Assembly: GCA_920105625.2 (NCBI GenBank)
Contig: OV050031.1
Location: forward strand, 93,439,676-93,503,675
DNA from: Clusia tigrina
Taxonomy: Eukaryota > Arthropoda > Insecta > Diptera > Clusiidae
Length of the DNA stretch: 64,000 nucleotides
Reading direction: 5' to 3'
Part shown: positions 14,010 to 27,800 of the stretch, piece after piece
Numbering within the stretch: the first letter of the stretch is position 1
How the letters are laid out: each line of letters begins with the position of its first letter
The notes under the pieces: generated by a model
Databases searched by the model: none
What the model saw: the letters and a program-made list of their open reading frames with translations, nothing else
Told to the model about the DNA's origin: nothing
Translations under genes and position numbers: made by a program

Positions 14010-15772
14010 CTACACCTATCAAAGTTTGCAACATACAAATGCTTGTTACTTTTTACTGGAGCGTCATAAAACCTTGAAATTTTGTAACAATAAAGTACTC
14101 GAGCCGCTTGTCCATTTAAGCTATCGCTCACAGCTATGCTACCCTTGAGTCCCAAATCAAACACTGATACAACTTCAAATGGCCCTAACTTCTATACGGT
14201 ACGTCCTACACCTATCAAAGTTTGCAACATATAAATGCTTGTAACTTTTTACTGGAGCGTCATAAAACCTTGAAATTTTGTAACAATAAAGCACTCGAGC
14301 CTCTTGTCAATTTAAGCTAACGCTCAAATCTATGCAACCCTTGAGTCCCAAATCAAACACTGATAAAACTTCAAATGGCCCTAAATTTTATACGGTACGT
14401 CCTACACCTATCAAAGTTTGCAACATATAAATGCTTGTAACTTTTTACTGGAGCGTCATAAAACATTGAAATTTGGTAACAATAAAGTACTCGAGCCTCT
14501 TGTCAATTTAAGCTATTGCTCAAAGCTATGCTACCCTTGAGTCCCGAATCAAACACTGATAAAACTTCAAATGGCTATAAATTCTATACGGTACGTCCTA
14601 CACCTATCAAAGTTTGCAACATACAAATGCTTGTAACTTTTTACTGGAGCGTCATAAAACCTTGAAATTTTGTAACGATAAAGCACTAGAGCCTCTTGTC
14701 AATTTAAGTTATTGGTCAAAGCTATGCTACCCTTGAGTACCGAATCAAACACTGATAAAACTTCAAATGGTCCTAACTTCTGTAGGGTACGTCCTACACC
14801 TATCAAAGTTTGCAACATACAAATGCTTGTAACTTTTTACTGGAGCGTCATAAAACCTTGAAATTTTGTAACAATAAAGTACTCGAGCCTCTTGTCAATT
14901 TAAGCTATCGCTCAAAGCTATGCTACCCTTGAATCCCAAATCAAACACTGATAAAACTTCAAATGGCCCTAAGTTCTATACAGTACGTCCTACACCTATC
15001 AAAGTATGCAACACACAAATGCTTGTAACTTTTTACTGGAGCGTCATAAAACCTTGAAATTTTGTAACAATAAAGCACGCCAGCCTCTTGTCAATTGAAG
15101 CTATCGCTCAAAACTATGCTACACTTGAATCCCAAATAAAACACTGATAAAACTTCAAATGGCCCTAACTTCTATACCGTACGTCCTACACCTATCAAAG
15201 TTTGCAACATACAAATGCTTGTAACTTTTTACTGGGGCGTCATAAAACTTGAAATTTTGTAACAAAAAAGCACTCGAGCCTCTTGTCAATTTAAGCTATC
15301 GCTCAAAGCTATGCTACCCTTAAGTCCCAAGTCAAACACTGATAAAACTTCAAATGGCCCTAAATTCTATACGGTACGTCCTACACCTATCAAAGTTTGC
15401 AACATACAAATGCTTGTAACTTTTCACTGGAGCGTCATAAAACCTTGAAATTTTGTAACAATAAAGTACTCGAGCCTCTTGTCAATTTAAGCTATCGCTC
15501 AAAGCTATGCTACCCTTGAATCCCAAATCAAACACTGATAAAACTTCCAATGGCCCTAACTTCTATACGGTACGTCCTACACCTATCAAAGTTTGCAACA
15601 TATAAATGCTTGTAACTTTTTACTGGAGCGTCATAAAATCTTGAAATTTTGTAACAATAAAGCACTCGAGCCTCTTGTCAATATAAGCTATCGCTCAAAG
15701 CTATGCCACCCTTGAGTCCCAAATCAAACACTGATAAAACATCAAATTGCCCTAACTTCTAAACGGTACGTC
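14010..15772 (+). repeat. HOR block P, copy 4 (lacks 7 monomers)
   Basis: Left of about 15,020 the block matches P3 at offset 3,135 bp; right of about 15,032 it matches P3 at offset 1,763 bp. The difference, 1,372 bp, is exactly seven monomers, so the loss was in register. The join lies in the shared GCTTGTAACTTTTTACTGG stretch. Q2 follows. P4 shares TATGCAACCC with P2 (7,087 and 14,336) but not P3, which helps order the duplications. Confidence 0.85.
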
Positions 15773-16752
15773 CTACACCTATCAAAGTTTGCAACATACA
15801 AATGCTGGTAACTTTTTACTATAGCGTCATAAAACCTTGAAATTTTGTAACAATAAAGCACTCGAGCCTCTTGTCAGTTTAAACTATCGCTCAAAGCTAT
15901 GCTACCCTTAAGTCCCAAATCAAACACTGATAAAACTTTAAATGGCCCTAACTTCTGTACGGTACGTCCTACACCTATCAAAGTTTGCAACATATAAATG
16001 CTTGTAACTTTTTACTGGAGCGTCATAAAACCTTGAAATTTTGTAACAATAAAGTACTCGAGCCTCTTGTCAATTTAAGCTATCGCTGAAAGCTATGCTA
16101 CCCTTGAGTCCCAAATCAAACACTGATTAAACTTCAAATGGCCCTAACTTCTATACGGTACGTCCTACACCTATCAAAGTTTGCAACATACAAATGCTTG
16201 TAACTTTTTACTGGAGCGTCATAAAACCTTGAAATTTTGTAACAATAAAGCACTCGAGACTCTTGTCAATTTAAGCTATTGCTCAAAGCTATGCTACCCT
16301 TGAATCCCAAATAAAACACTGATAAAACTTCAAATGGCCCTAACTTCTATACATTACGTCCTACACCTATCAAAGTTTGCAACATACAAATGCTTGTAAC
16401 TTTTTACTGGAGCGTCATAAAACCTTGAAATTTTGTAACAATAAAGCACTCGAGCCTCTTGTCAACTTAAGCTATCGCTCAAAGCTATGCTACCCTTAAG
16501 TCCCGAATCAAACACTGATAAAACTTCAAATGGCCCTAACTTCTGTACGGTACATCCTACACCTATCAAAGTTTGCAACATATAAATGCTTGTAACTTTT
16601 TACTGGACTGTCATAAAACCTTGAAATTTTGTAACAATAAAGTACTCGAGCCTCTTGTCAATTTAAGCTATCGCTCAAAGCTATGCTACCCTTAAGTCCC
16701 AAATCAAGCACTTATAAAACTTCAAATGGCCCTAACTTCTGTACGGTGCGTC
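15773..16752 (+). repeat. HOR block Q, copy 2 (5 monomers)
   Basis: It repeats Q1 at offset 5,878 bp, from AATGCTGGTAAC and CTATAGCG to CAAGCACTTATAAAAC and TGTACGGTGCG. I noticed no length difference from Q1. After about 16,753 the array leaves the P/Q pattern instead of entering another P. Confidence 0.85.
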
Positions 16753-17510
16753 CTACACCTATCAAAGTTTGCAACATATAAATGCTTGTAACTTTTTACT
16801 GGAGCGTCATAAAACCTTGAAATTTTGTAACAATAAAGTACTCGAGCCTCTTGTCAATTTAAGCTATTGCTCAAAGCTATGCTACCCTTAAGTCCCAAAT
16901 CAAACAGTGATAAAACTTCAAATGGCCATAACTTCTATACGGTACGTCCTACACCTATTAAAGTTTGCAACATATAAATGCTTGTAACTTTTTACTGGAG
17001 CGTCATAAAACCGTGAAATTTTGTAACAATAAAGTACTCGAGCCTCTTGTCAATTTAAGCTATCGCTCAAAGCTATGCTAACCTTGAATCCCAAATAAAA
17101 CACTGATAAAACTTCAAATGGCCCTAACTTCTGTACGGTACGTCCTACACCTATCAAAGTTTGCAACATACAAATGCATTTAACTTTTTACTGGAGCGTC
17201 ATAAAACCCTGAAATTTTGTAACAATAAAGTACTCGAGCCTCTTGTCAATTTAAGCTATCGCTCAAAGCTATGCTACCCTTGAATCCCAAATAAAACACT
17301 GATAAAACTTTAAATGGCCCTAACTTCTATACGGTACGTCCTACACCTATCAAAGTTTGCAACATACAAATGCTTGTAACTTTTTACTGGAGCGTCATAA
17401 AACATTGAAATTTTGTAACAATAAAGTACTCGAGCCTCTTGTCAATTTAAGCTATCGCTCAAAGCTATGCTACCCTTGAGTCCCGAATCAAACACTGATA
17501 AAACTTCAAA
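16753..17510 (+). repeat. Four-monomer lead-in to domain R
   Basis: Units at 16,727, 16,923 and 17,119 correspond to those at 17,511, 17,707 and 17,903 (offset 784 bp, four monomers), shown by CAAACAGTGATAAAA, CTATTAAAG and GCATTTAAC with ACCCTGAAA. This looks like an earlier local duplication of the start of the R unit. Confidence 0.65.
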
Positions 17511-19470
17511 TGGCCCTAACTTCTGTACGGTACGTCCTACACCTATCAAAGTTTGCAACATATAAATGCTTGTAACTTTTTACTGGAGCGTCATAAAACC
17601 TTGAAATTTTGTAACAATAAAGTACTCGAGCCTCTTGTCAATTTCAGCTATTGCTCAAAGCTATGCTACCCTTAAGTCCCAAATCAAACAGTGATAAAAT
17701 TTCAAATGGCCCTAACTTCTATACGATACGTCCTACACCTATTAAAGTTTGCAACAGATAAATGCTTGTAACTTTTTACTGGAGCGTCATAAAACCTTGA
17801 AATTTTGTAACAATAAAGTACTCGAGCCTCTTGTCAATTTAAGCTATCGCTCCAAGCTATGCTACCCTTGAATCCCAAATCAAACACTGATAAAACTTCA
17901 AATGGCCCTAACTTCTGTACGGTACGTCCTACACCTATCAAAGTTTGCAACATACAAACGCATTTAACTTTTTACTGGAGCGTCATAAAACCCTGAAATT
18001 TTGTAACAATAAAGTACTCGACCCTCTTGTCAATTTAAGCTTTCGCTCAAAGCTATGCTACCGTTGAATCCCAAATAAAACACTGATAAAACTTCAAATG
18101 GCCCTAACTTCTATACGGTACGTCTTACACCTATCAAAGTTTGCAACATACAAATGCTTGTAACTTTTTACTGGAGCGTCATAAAACCTTGAAATTTTGT
18201 AACAATAAAGTACTCGAGCCGCTTGTCAATTTAAGCTATCGCTCAAAGCTATGCTACCCTTGAATCCCAAATAAAACACTAATAAAAGTTCAAATGGCCC
18301 TAACTTCTATACGGTACGTCCTACATTTATCAAAGTTTGCAACATACAAATGCTTGTAACTTTTTACTGGAGCGTCATAAAACCTTGAAATTTTGTAACA
18401 ATAAAGCACTCGAGCCTCTTGTCAATTTAAGCTATCGCTCAAAGCTATGCTACCCTTAAGTCCCAAATCAAACACTGATAAAACTTCAAATGGCCCTAAC
18501 TTCTATACGGTACGTTCTACAACTATCAAAGTTTGCAACATACAAATGCTTGTAACTTTTTACTGGCGCGTCATAAAACCTTGAAATTTTGTAACAATAA
18601 AGCACTCGAGCCTCTTGTCAATTTAAGCTATCGCTCAAAGCTATGCTACCCTTAAGTCCCGAATCAAACACTGATAAAACTTCAAATGGCCCTAACTTCT
18701 ATACGGTACGTCCTACACCTATCAAAGTTTGCAACATACAAATGCTTGTAACTTTTTACTGGAGTGTCATAAAACCGTGAAATTTTGTAACAATAAAGTA
18801 CTCGAGCCTCTTGTCAATTTAAGCTATCGCTCAAAGCTATGCTACCCTTGAATCCCAAATCAAACACTGATAAAACTTCAAATGGCCCTAACTTCTATAC
18901 GGTACGTCCTACACCTATCAAAGTTTGCAACATACAAATGCTTGTAACTTTTTACTGGAGCGTCATAAAACATTGAAATTTTGTAACAATAAAGTACTCG
19001 AGCCTCTTGTCAATTTAAGCTATCGCTCAAAGCTATGCTACCCTTAAGTCCCAAACCAAACACTGCTAAAACTTCAAATGGCCCTAAATTCTATACGGTA
19101 CGTCCTACACCTATCAAAGTTTGCAACATATAAATGCTTGTAACTTTTTACTGGAGCGTCATAAAACCTTGAAATTTTGTAACAATAAAGCACTCGAGCC
19201 TCTTGTCAATTTAAGCTATCGCTCAAAGCTATGCTACCCTTGAGTCCCGAATCAAACACTGATAAAACTTCAAATGGCCCTAACTTCTGTACGGTACGTC
19301 CTACACCTATCAAAGTTTGCAACATATAAATGCTTGTAACTTTTTACTGGAGCGTCATAAAACCTTGAAATTTTGTAACAATAAAGTACTCGAGCCTCTT
19401 GTCAATTTAAGCTATCGCTCAAAGCTATGCTACCCTTAAATCCCAAATCAAACACTGATAAAACTTCAAA
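17511..19470 (+). repeat. HOR block R, copy 1 (10 monomers, 1,960 bp)
   Basis: Ordered markers: ATTTCAGCTATTGC with AGTGATAAAATTTC, ATACGATACG with CTATTAAAG and AACAGATAAATG, CGCTCCAAGC, CAAACGCATTTAAC, CTACCGTTGAATC, GTCTTACACC, ACATTTATC, GTTCTACAACTATC with TGGCGCGTC, GGAGTGTC with ACCGTGAAA, and CCAAACCAAACACTGC. The same series follows in R2 and R3. Confidence 0.85.
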
Positions 19471-21420
19471 TGGCCCTAACTTCTGTACGGTACGTCCTAC
19501 ACCTATCAAAGTTTGCAACATATAAATGCTTGTAACTTTTTACAGGAACCTTGAAATTTTGTAACAATAAAGTACTCGAGCCTCTTGTCAATTTCAGCTA
19601 TTGCTCAAAGCTATGCTACCCTTAAGTCCCAAATCAAACAGTGATAAAATTTCAAATGGCCCTAACTTCTATACGATACGTCCTACACCTATTAAAGTTT
19701 GCAACAGATAAATGCTTGTAACTTTTTACTGGAGCGTCATAAAACCTTGAAATTTTGTAACAATAAAGTACTCGAGCCTCTTGTCAATTTAAGCTATCGC
19801 TCCAAGCTATGCTACCCTTGAATCCCAAATCAAACACTGATAAAACTTCAAATGGCCCTAACTTCTGTACGGTACGTCCTACACCTATCAAAGTTTGCAA
19901 CATACAAACGCATTTAACTTTTTACTGGAGCGTCATAAAACCCTGAAATTTTGTAACAATAAAGTACTCGACCCTCTTGTCAATTTAAGCTTTCGCTCAA
20001 AGCTATGCTACCGTTGAATCCCAAATAAAACACTGATAAAACTTCAAATGGCCCTAACTTCTATACGGTACGTCTTACACCTATCAAAGTTTGCAACATA
20101 CAAATGCTTGTAACTTTTTACTGGAGCGTCATAAAACCTTGAAATTTTGTAACAATAAAGTACTCGAGCCGCTTGTCAATTTAAGCTATCGCTCAAAGCT
20201 ATGCTACCCTTGAATCCCAAATAAAACACTAATAAAACTTCAAATGGCCCTAACTTCTATACGGTACGTCCTACATTTATCAAAGTTTTCAACATACAAA
20301 TGCTTGTTACTTTTTACTGGAGCGTCATAAAACCTTGAAATTTTGTAACAATAAAGCACTCGAGCCTCTTGTCAATTTAAGCTATCGCTCAAAGCTATGC
20401 TACCCTTAAGTCCCAAATCAAACACTGATAAAACTTCAAATGGCCCTAACTTCTATACGGTACGTTCTACAACTATCAAAGTTTGCAACATACAAATGCT
20501 TGTAACTTTTTACTGGCGCGTCATAAAACCTTGAAATTTTGTAACAATAAAGCACTCGAGCCTCTTGTCAATTTAAGCTATCGCTCAAAGCTATGCTACC
20601 CTTAAGTCCCGAATCAAACACTGATAAAACTTCAAATGGCCCTAACTTCTATACGGTACGTCCTACACCTATCAAAGTTTGCAACATACAAATGCTTGTA
20701 ACTTTTTACTGGAGTGTCATAAAACCGTGAAATTTTGTAACAATAAAGTAATCGAGCCTCTTGTCAATTTAAGCTATCGCTCAAAGCTATGCTACCCTTG
20801 AATCCCAAATCAAACACTGATAAAACTTCAAATGGCCCTAACTTCTATACGGTACGTCCTACACCTATCAAAGTTTGCAACATACAAATGCTTGTAACTT
20901 TTTACTGGAGCGTCATAAAACATTGAAATTTTGTAACAATAAAGTACTCGAGCCTCTTGTCAATTTAAGCTATCGCTCAAAGCTATGCTACCCTTAAGTC
21001 CCAAACCAAACACTGCTAAAACTTCAAATGGCCCTAAATTCTATACGGTACGTCCTACAACTATCAAAGTTTGCAACATATAAATGCTTGTAACTTTTTA
21101 CTGGAGCGTCATAAAACCTTGAAATTTTGTAACAATAAAGCACTCGAGCCTCTTGTCAATTTAAGCTATCGCTCAAAGCTATGCTACCCTTGAGTCCCGA
21201 ATCAAACACTGATAAAACTTCAAATGGCCCTAACTTCTGTACGGTACGTCCTACACTTATCAAAGTTTGCAACATATAAATGCTTGTAACTTTTTACTGG
21301 AGCGTCATAAAACCTTGAAATTTTGTAACAATAAAGTACTCGAGCCTCTTGTCAATTTAAGCTATCGCTCAAAGCTATGCTACCCTTAAATCCCAAATCA
21401 AACACTGATAAAACTTCAAA
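19471..21420 (+). repeat. HOR block R, copy 2 (10 monomers, 1,950 bp)
   Basis: It matches R1 throughout but its first unit has lost 10 bp: TTTTTACAGGAACC replaces TTTTTACTGGAGCG plus TCATAAAACC. That deletion is shared by R3, so R3 descends from R2 or from the same ancestor after the deletion. Confidence 0.85.
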
Positions 21421-22740
21421 TGGCCCTAACTTCTGTACGGTACGTCCTACACCTATCAAAGTTTGCAACTGCTTGTATCTTTTTACTGGAACCTTGAAAT
21501 TTTGTAACAATAAAGTACTCGAGCCTCTTGTCAATTTCAGCTATTGCTCAAAGCTATGCTACCCTTAAGTCCCAAATCAAACAGTGATAAAATTTCAAAT
21601 GGCCCTAACTTCTATACGATACGTCCTACACCTATTAAAGTTTGCAACAGATAAATGCTTGTAACTTTTTACTGGAGCGTCATAAAACCTTGAAATTTTG
21701 TAACAATAAAGTACTCGAGCCTCTTGTCAATTTAAGCTATCGCTCCAAGCTATGCTACCCTTGAATCCCAAATCAAACACTGATAAAACTTCAAATGGCC
21801 CTAACTTCTGTACGGTACGTCCTACACCTATCAAAGTTTGCAACATACAAACGCATTTAACTTTTTACTGGAGCGTCATAAAACCCTGAAATTTTGTAAC
21901 AATAAAGTACTCGAGCCTCTTGTCAATTTAAGCTTTCGCTCAAAGCTATGCTACCGTTGAATCCCAAATAAAACACTGATAAAACTTCAAATGGCCCTAA
22001 CTTCTATACGGTACGTCTTACACCTATCAAAGTTTGCAACATACAAATGCTTGTAACTTTTTACTGGAGCGTCATAAAACCTTGAAATTTTGTAACAATA
22101 AAGTACTCGAGCCGCTTGTCAATTTAAGCTATCGCTCAAAGCTATGCTACCCTTGAATCCCAAATAAAACACTAATAAAAGTTCAAATGGCCCTAACTTC
22201 TATACGGTACGTCCTACATTTATCAAAGTTTGCAACATACAAATGCTTGTAACTTTTTACTGGAGCGTCATAAAACCTTGAAATTTTGTAACAATAAAGC
22301 ACTCGAGCCTCTTGTCAATTTAAGCTATCGCTCAAAGCTATGCTACCCTTAAGTCCCAAATCAAACACCGATAAAACTTCAAATGGCCCTAACTTCTATA
22401 CGGTACGTTCTACAACTATCAAAGTTTGCAACATACAAATGCTTGTAACTTTTAACTGGCGCGTCATAAAACCTTGAAATTTTGTAACAATAAAGCACTC
22501 GAGCCTCTTGTCAATTTAAGCTATCGCTCAAAGCTATGCTACCCTTAAGTCCCGAATCAAACACTGATAAAACTTCAAATGGCCCTAACTTCTATACGGT
22601 ACGTCCTACACCTATCAAAGTTTGCAACATACAAATGCTTGTAACTTTTTACTGGAGTGTCATAAAACCGTGAAATTTTGTAACAATAAAGTACTCGAGC
22701 CTCTTGTCAATTTAAGCTATCGCTCAAAGCTATGCTACCC
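21421..22740 (+). repeat. HOR block R, copy 3 (partial)
   Basis: The first unit (179 bp) carries the R2 deletion of 10 bp and a further 7-bp loss (GCAACTGCTTG for the longer GCAACATATAAATG form). The block then follows R through GGAGTGTC with ACCGTGAAA at about 22,660 and breaks off near 22,740, where P-like monomers begin. Confidence 0.8.
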
Positions 22741-23382
22741 TTGAATCCCAAATCAAACACTGATAAAACTTCAAATGGCCCTAAGTTCTATACAGTACGT
22801 CCTACACCTATCAAAGTATGCAACACACAAATGCTTGTAACTTTTCACTGGAGCGTCATAAAACCTTGAAATTTTATAACAATAAAGCACTCGAGCCTCT
22901 TGTCAGTTTAAGCTAACGCTCAAAGCTATGCTACCCTTGAGTCCCAAATCAAACACTGATAAAACTTCAAATGGCCATAAATTCTATACGGTACGTCCTA
23001 CACCTATCAAAGTTTGCAACATACAAATGCTTGTAACTTTTCACTGGAGCGTCATAAAACCTTGAAATTTTGTAACAATAAAGCACTCGAGCCTCTTGTC
23101 AATTTAAGCTAACGCTCAAAGCTATGCTACCCTTGAGTCCCAAATCAAACACTGATAAAACTTCAAATGGCCATAAATTATATATGGTACCTCCTACACC
23201 TATCAAAGTTTGCAACATATAAATGCTTGTGACTGGAGCGTCATAAAACCTTGAAATTTTGTAACAATAAAGTACTCGAGCCTCTTGTCAATTTAAGCTA
23301 TCGCTCAAAGCTATGCTACCCTTAAGTCCCAAATCAAGCACTTATAAAACTTCAAATGGCCCTAACTTCTGTACGGTACGTC
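22741..23382 (+). repeat. Patch of P/Q-like monomers inside domain R
   Basis: About 3.3 units switch to P-type variants: CTAAGTTCTATACAG, AAAGTATGCAACACAC, TTCACTGG, GTCAGTTTAAGCTAACG, GGCCATAAATT and GGTACCTCC. The end has the Q marker CAAGCACTTATAAAAC. One unit lost 7 bp (GCTTGTGACTGG near 23,228). From 23,383 the R markers ACATTTATC and GTTCTACAACTATC resume. This is a sequence transfer or recombinant between domains. Confidence 0.8.
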
Positions 23383-24815
23383 CTACATTTATCAAAGTTT
23401 GCAACATACAAATGCTTGTAACTTTTTACTGGAGCGTCATAAAACCTTGAAATTTTGTAACAATAAAGCACTCGAGCCTCTTGTCAATTTAAGCTATCGC
23501 TCAAAGCTATGCTACCCTTAAGTCCCAAATCAAACACTGATAAAACTTCAAATGGCCCTAACTTCTATACGGTACGTTCTACAACTATCAAAGTTTGCAA
23601 CATACAAATGCTTGTAACTTTTTACTGGCGCGTCATAAAACCTTGAAATTTTGTAACAATAAAGCACTCGAGCCTCTTGTCAATTTAAGCTATCGCTCAA
23701 AGCTATGCTACCCTTAAGTCCCGAATCAAACACTGATAAAACTTCAAATGGCCCTAACTTCTATACGGTACGTCCTACACCTATCAAAGTTTGCAACATA
23801 CAAATGCTTGTAACTTTTTACTGTAGCGTCATAAAACCTTGAAATTTTGTAACAAGAAAGTACTCGAGCCTCTTGTCAATTTAAGCTTTCGCTCAAAGCT
23901 ATGCTACTCTTAAGTCCCAAATCAAACACTGATAAAACTTCAAATGGCCCTAACTTCTGTACGGTACGTCCTACATCTATCAAAGTTTGCAACATATAAA
24001 TGCTTGTAACTTTTTACTGGAGCGTCATAAAACCTTGAAATTTTGTAACAATAAAGTACTCGAGCCCCTTGTCAATTTAAGCTATCGCTCAAAGCTATGC
24101 TACCCTTAAGTCCCAAATCAAACACTGATAAAACTTTAAATGGTCCTAACTTCTGTACGGTACGTCCTACACCTATCAAAGTTTGCAACATATAAATGCT
24201 TGTAACTTTTTACTGGAGCGTCATAAAACCTTGAAATTTTGTAACAATAAAGTACTCGAGCCTCTTGTCAATTTAAGCTATTGCTCAAAGCTATGCTACC
24301 CTTAAGTCCCAAATCAAACAGTGATAAAACTTCAAATGGCCCTAACTTCTATACGGTACGTCCTACACCTATCAAAGTTTGCAACATATAAATGCTTGTA
24401 ACTTTTTACTGGAGCGTCATAAAACCTTGAAATTTTGTAACAATAAAGTACTCGAGCCTCTTGTCAATTTAAGCTATCGCTCCAAGCTATGCTACCCTTG
24501 AATCCCAAATCAAACACTGATAAAACTTCTAATGGCCCTAACTTCTGTACGGTACGTCCAACACCTATCAAAGTTTGCAACATACAAATGCATTTAACTT
24601 TTTACTGGAGCGTCATAAAACCCTGAAATTCTGTAACAATAAAGTACTCGAGCCTCTTGCCAATTTAAGCTATCTCTCAAAGCTATGCTACCCTTGAATC
24701 CCAAATAAAACACTGATAAAACTTCAAATGGCCCTAACTTCTATACGGTAGGTCCCACACCTATCAAAGTTTGCAACATACAAATGCTTGTAACTTTTTA
24801 CTGGAGCATCATAAA
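23383..24815 (+). repeat. End of domain R and lead-in to block D
   Basis: Positions 23,383-23,800 match R1 at 18,321-18,740. The units from about 24,100 onward already show the D pattern: 24,100-24,990 recurs at 25,280-26,170, offset 1,176 bp (six monomers), shown by CGCTCCAAGC, GTCCAACACC, GCATTTAAC with AAATTCTGTAAC, GGAGCATCAT and TTCTTTACGG. Nothing other than satellite is seen. Confidence 0.7.
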
Positions 24816-27800
24816 ACATAGAAATTTTGTAACAATAAAGTACTCGAGCCTCTTGTCAATTTAAGCTATCGCTCAAAGCTATGCTACCCTTAAGTCCCAA
24901 ACCAAACACTGATAAAACTTCAAATGGCCCTAAATTCTTTACGGTACGTCCTACACCTATCAAAGTTTGCAACATATAAATGCTTCTAACTTTTTACTGG
25001 AGCGTCATAAAACCTTGAAATTTTGTAACAATAAAGCACTCGAGCCTCTTGTCAATTTAAGCTATTGCTCAAAGCTATGCTACCCTTAAGTCCCAAATCA
25101 AACACTGATACAACTTCAAATGGCCCTAACTTCTGTACGGTACGTCCTACACCTATCAAAGTTTGCAACATATAAATGCTTGTAACTTTTTACTGGAGCG
25201 TCATAAAACCTTGAAATTCTGTAACAATAAAGTACTCAAGCCTCTTGTCAATTTAAGCTATCGCTCAAAGCTATGCTAATCTTAAGTCCCAAATCAAACA
25301 CTGATAAAACTTCAAATGGCCCTAACTTCTGTACGGTACGTCCTACACCTATCAAAGTTTGCAACATATAAATGCTTGTAACTTTTTACTGGAGCGTCAT
25401 AAAACCTTGAAATTTTGTAACAATAAAGTACTCGAGCCTCTTGTCAATTTAAGTTATTGCTCAAAGCTATGCTACCCTTAAGTCCCAAATCAAACACTGA
25501 TAAAACTTCAAATGGCCCTAACTTCTATACGGTACGTCCTACACCTATCAAAGTTTGCAACATATAAATGCTTGTAACTTTTTACTGGAGCGTCATAAAA
25601 CCTTGAAATTTTGTAACAATAAAGTACTCGAGCCTCTTGTCAATTTAAGCTATCGCTCCAAGCTATGCTACCCTTGAATCCCAAATCAAACACTGATAAA
25701 ACTTCAAATGGCCCTAACTTCTGTACGGTACGTCCAACACCTATCAAAGTTTTCAACATACAAATGCATTTAACTTTTTACTGGAGCGTCATAAAACCCT
25801 GAAATTCTGTAACAATAAAGTACTCGAGCCTCTTGTCAATTTAAGCTATCGCTCAAAGCTATGCTACCCTTGAATCCCAAATAAAACACTGATAAAACTT
25901 CAAATGGCCCTAACTTCTATACGGTACGTCCTACACCTATCAAAGTTCGCAACATACAAATGCTTGTAACTTTTTACTGGAGCATCATAAAACATTGAAA
26001 TTTTGTAACAATAAAGTACTCGAGCCTCTTGTCAATTTAAGCTATCGCTCAAAGCTATGCTACCCTTAAGTCCCAAACCACACACTGATAAAACTTCAAA
26101 TGGCCCTAAATTCTTTACGGTACGTCCTACACCTATCAAAGTTTGCAACATATAAATGCTTGTAACTTTTTACTGGAGCGTCATAAAACCTTGAAATTTT
26201 GTAACAATAAAGCACTCGAGCATCTTGTCAATTTAAGCTATTGCTCAAAGCTATGCTACCCTTAAGTCCCAAATCAAACACTGATAAAACTTTAAATGGT
26301 CCTAACTTCTATACGGTACGTCCTACACCTATCTAAGTTTCCAACATATAAATGCTTGTAACTTTTTACTGGGGCGTCATAAAACCCTGAAATTCTGTAA
26401 CAATAAAGTACTCGAGCCTCTTGTCAATTTAAGCTATCGCTCAAAGCTATGCTACCCTTGAATCCCAAATAAAACACTGATAAAACTTCAAATGGCCCTA
26501 ACTTCTATACGGTACGTCCTACACCTATCAAAGTTCGCAACATACAAATGCTTGTAACTTTTTACTGGAGCATCATAAAACATTGAAATTTTGTAACAAC
26601 AAAGTACTCGAGCCTCTTGTCAATTTAAGCTATCGCTCAAAGCTATGCTACCCTTAAGTCCCAAACCACACACTGATAAAACTTCAAATGGCCCTAAATT
26701 CTTTACGGTACGTCCTAAACCTATCAAAGTTTGCAACATATAAATGCTTGTAACTTTTTACTGGAGCGTCATAAAGCCTTGAAATTTTGTAACAATAAAG
26801 CACTCGAGCATCTTGTCAATTTAAGCTATTGCTCAAAGCTATGCTACCCTTAAGTCCCAAATCAAACACTGATAAAACTTTAAATGGTCCTAACTTCTAT
26901 ACGGTACGTCCTACACCTATCTAAGTTTCCAACATATAAATGCTTGTAACTTTTTACTGGGGCGTCATAAAACCTTGAAATTTTGTAACAATAAAGCACT
27001 CGAGCCTCTTGTCAATTTAAGCTATCGCTCAAAGCTATGCTACCCTTGAGTCCCAAATCAAACACTGATAAAACTTCAAATGGCCCTAACTTCTATACGG
27101 TACGTCCTACACCTATCAAAGTTTGCAAACATACAAATGCTTGTTACTTTTTACTGGAGCGTCATAAAACCTTGAAATTTTGTAACAATAAAGTACTCGA
27201 GCCGCTTGTCAATTTGAGCTATCCCTCAAAGCTATGCTACCCTTAAGTCCCGAATCAAACACTGATAAAACTTCAAATGGCCCTAACTTCTATACGGTAC
27301 GTCCTACACCTATGAAAGTTTGTCACATACAAATGCTTGTAACTTTTTACAGGAGCGTCATAAAACCTTGAAATTTTGTAACAATAAAGTACTCGAGCCG
27401 CTTGTCAATTTAAGCTTTCGCTCAAAGCTATGCTACCCTTGAATCACAAATAAAATACTGATAAAACTTCAAATGGCCCTAACTTCTATACGGTACGTCT
27501 TACACCTATCAAAGTTTGCAACATACAAATGCTTGTAACTTTTAACTGGAGCGCATAAAACCTTGAAATTTTGTAACAATAAAGTACTCGAGCCTCTTGT
27601 CAATTTAAGCTTTCGCTCAAAGCTATGCTACCCTTAAGTCCCAAATCAAACACTGATAAAACTTCAAATGGCCCTAACTTCTATACGGTACGTCCTACAC
27701 CTATCAAAGTTTGCAACATACAAATGCTTGTTACTTTTTACTGGAGCGTCATAAAACCTTGAAATTTTGTAACAATAAAGTACTCGAGCCGCTTGTCAAT

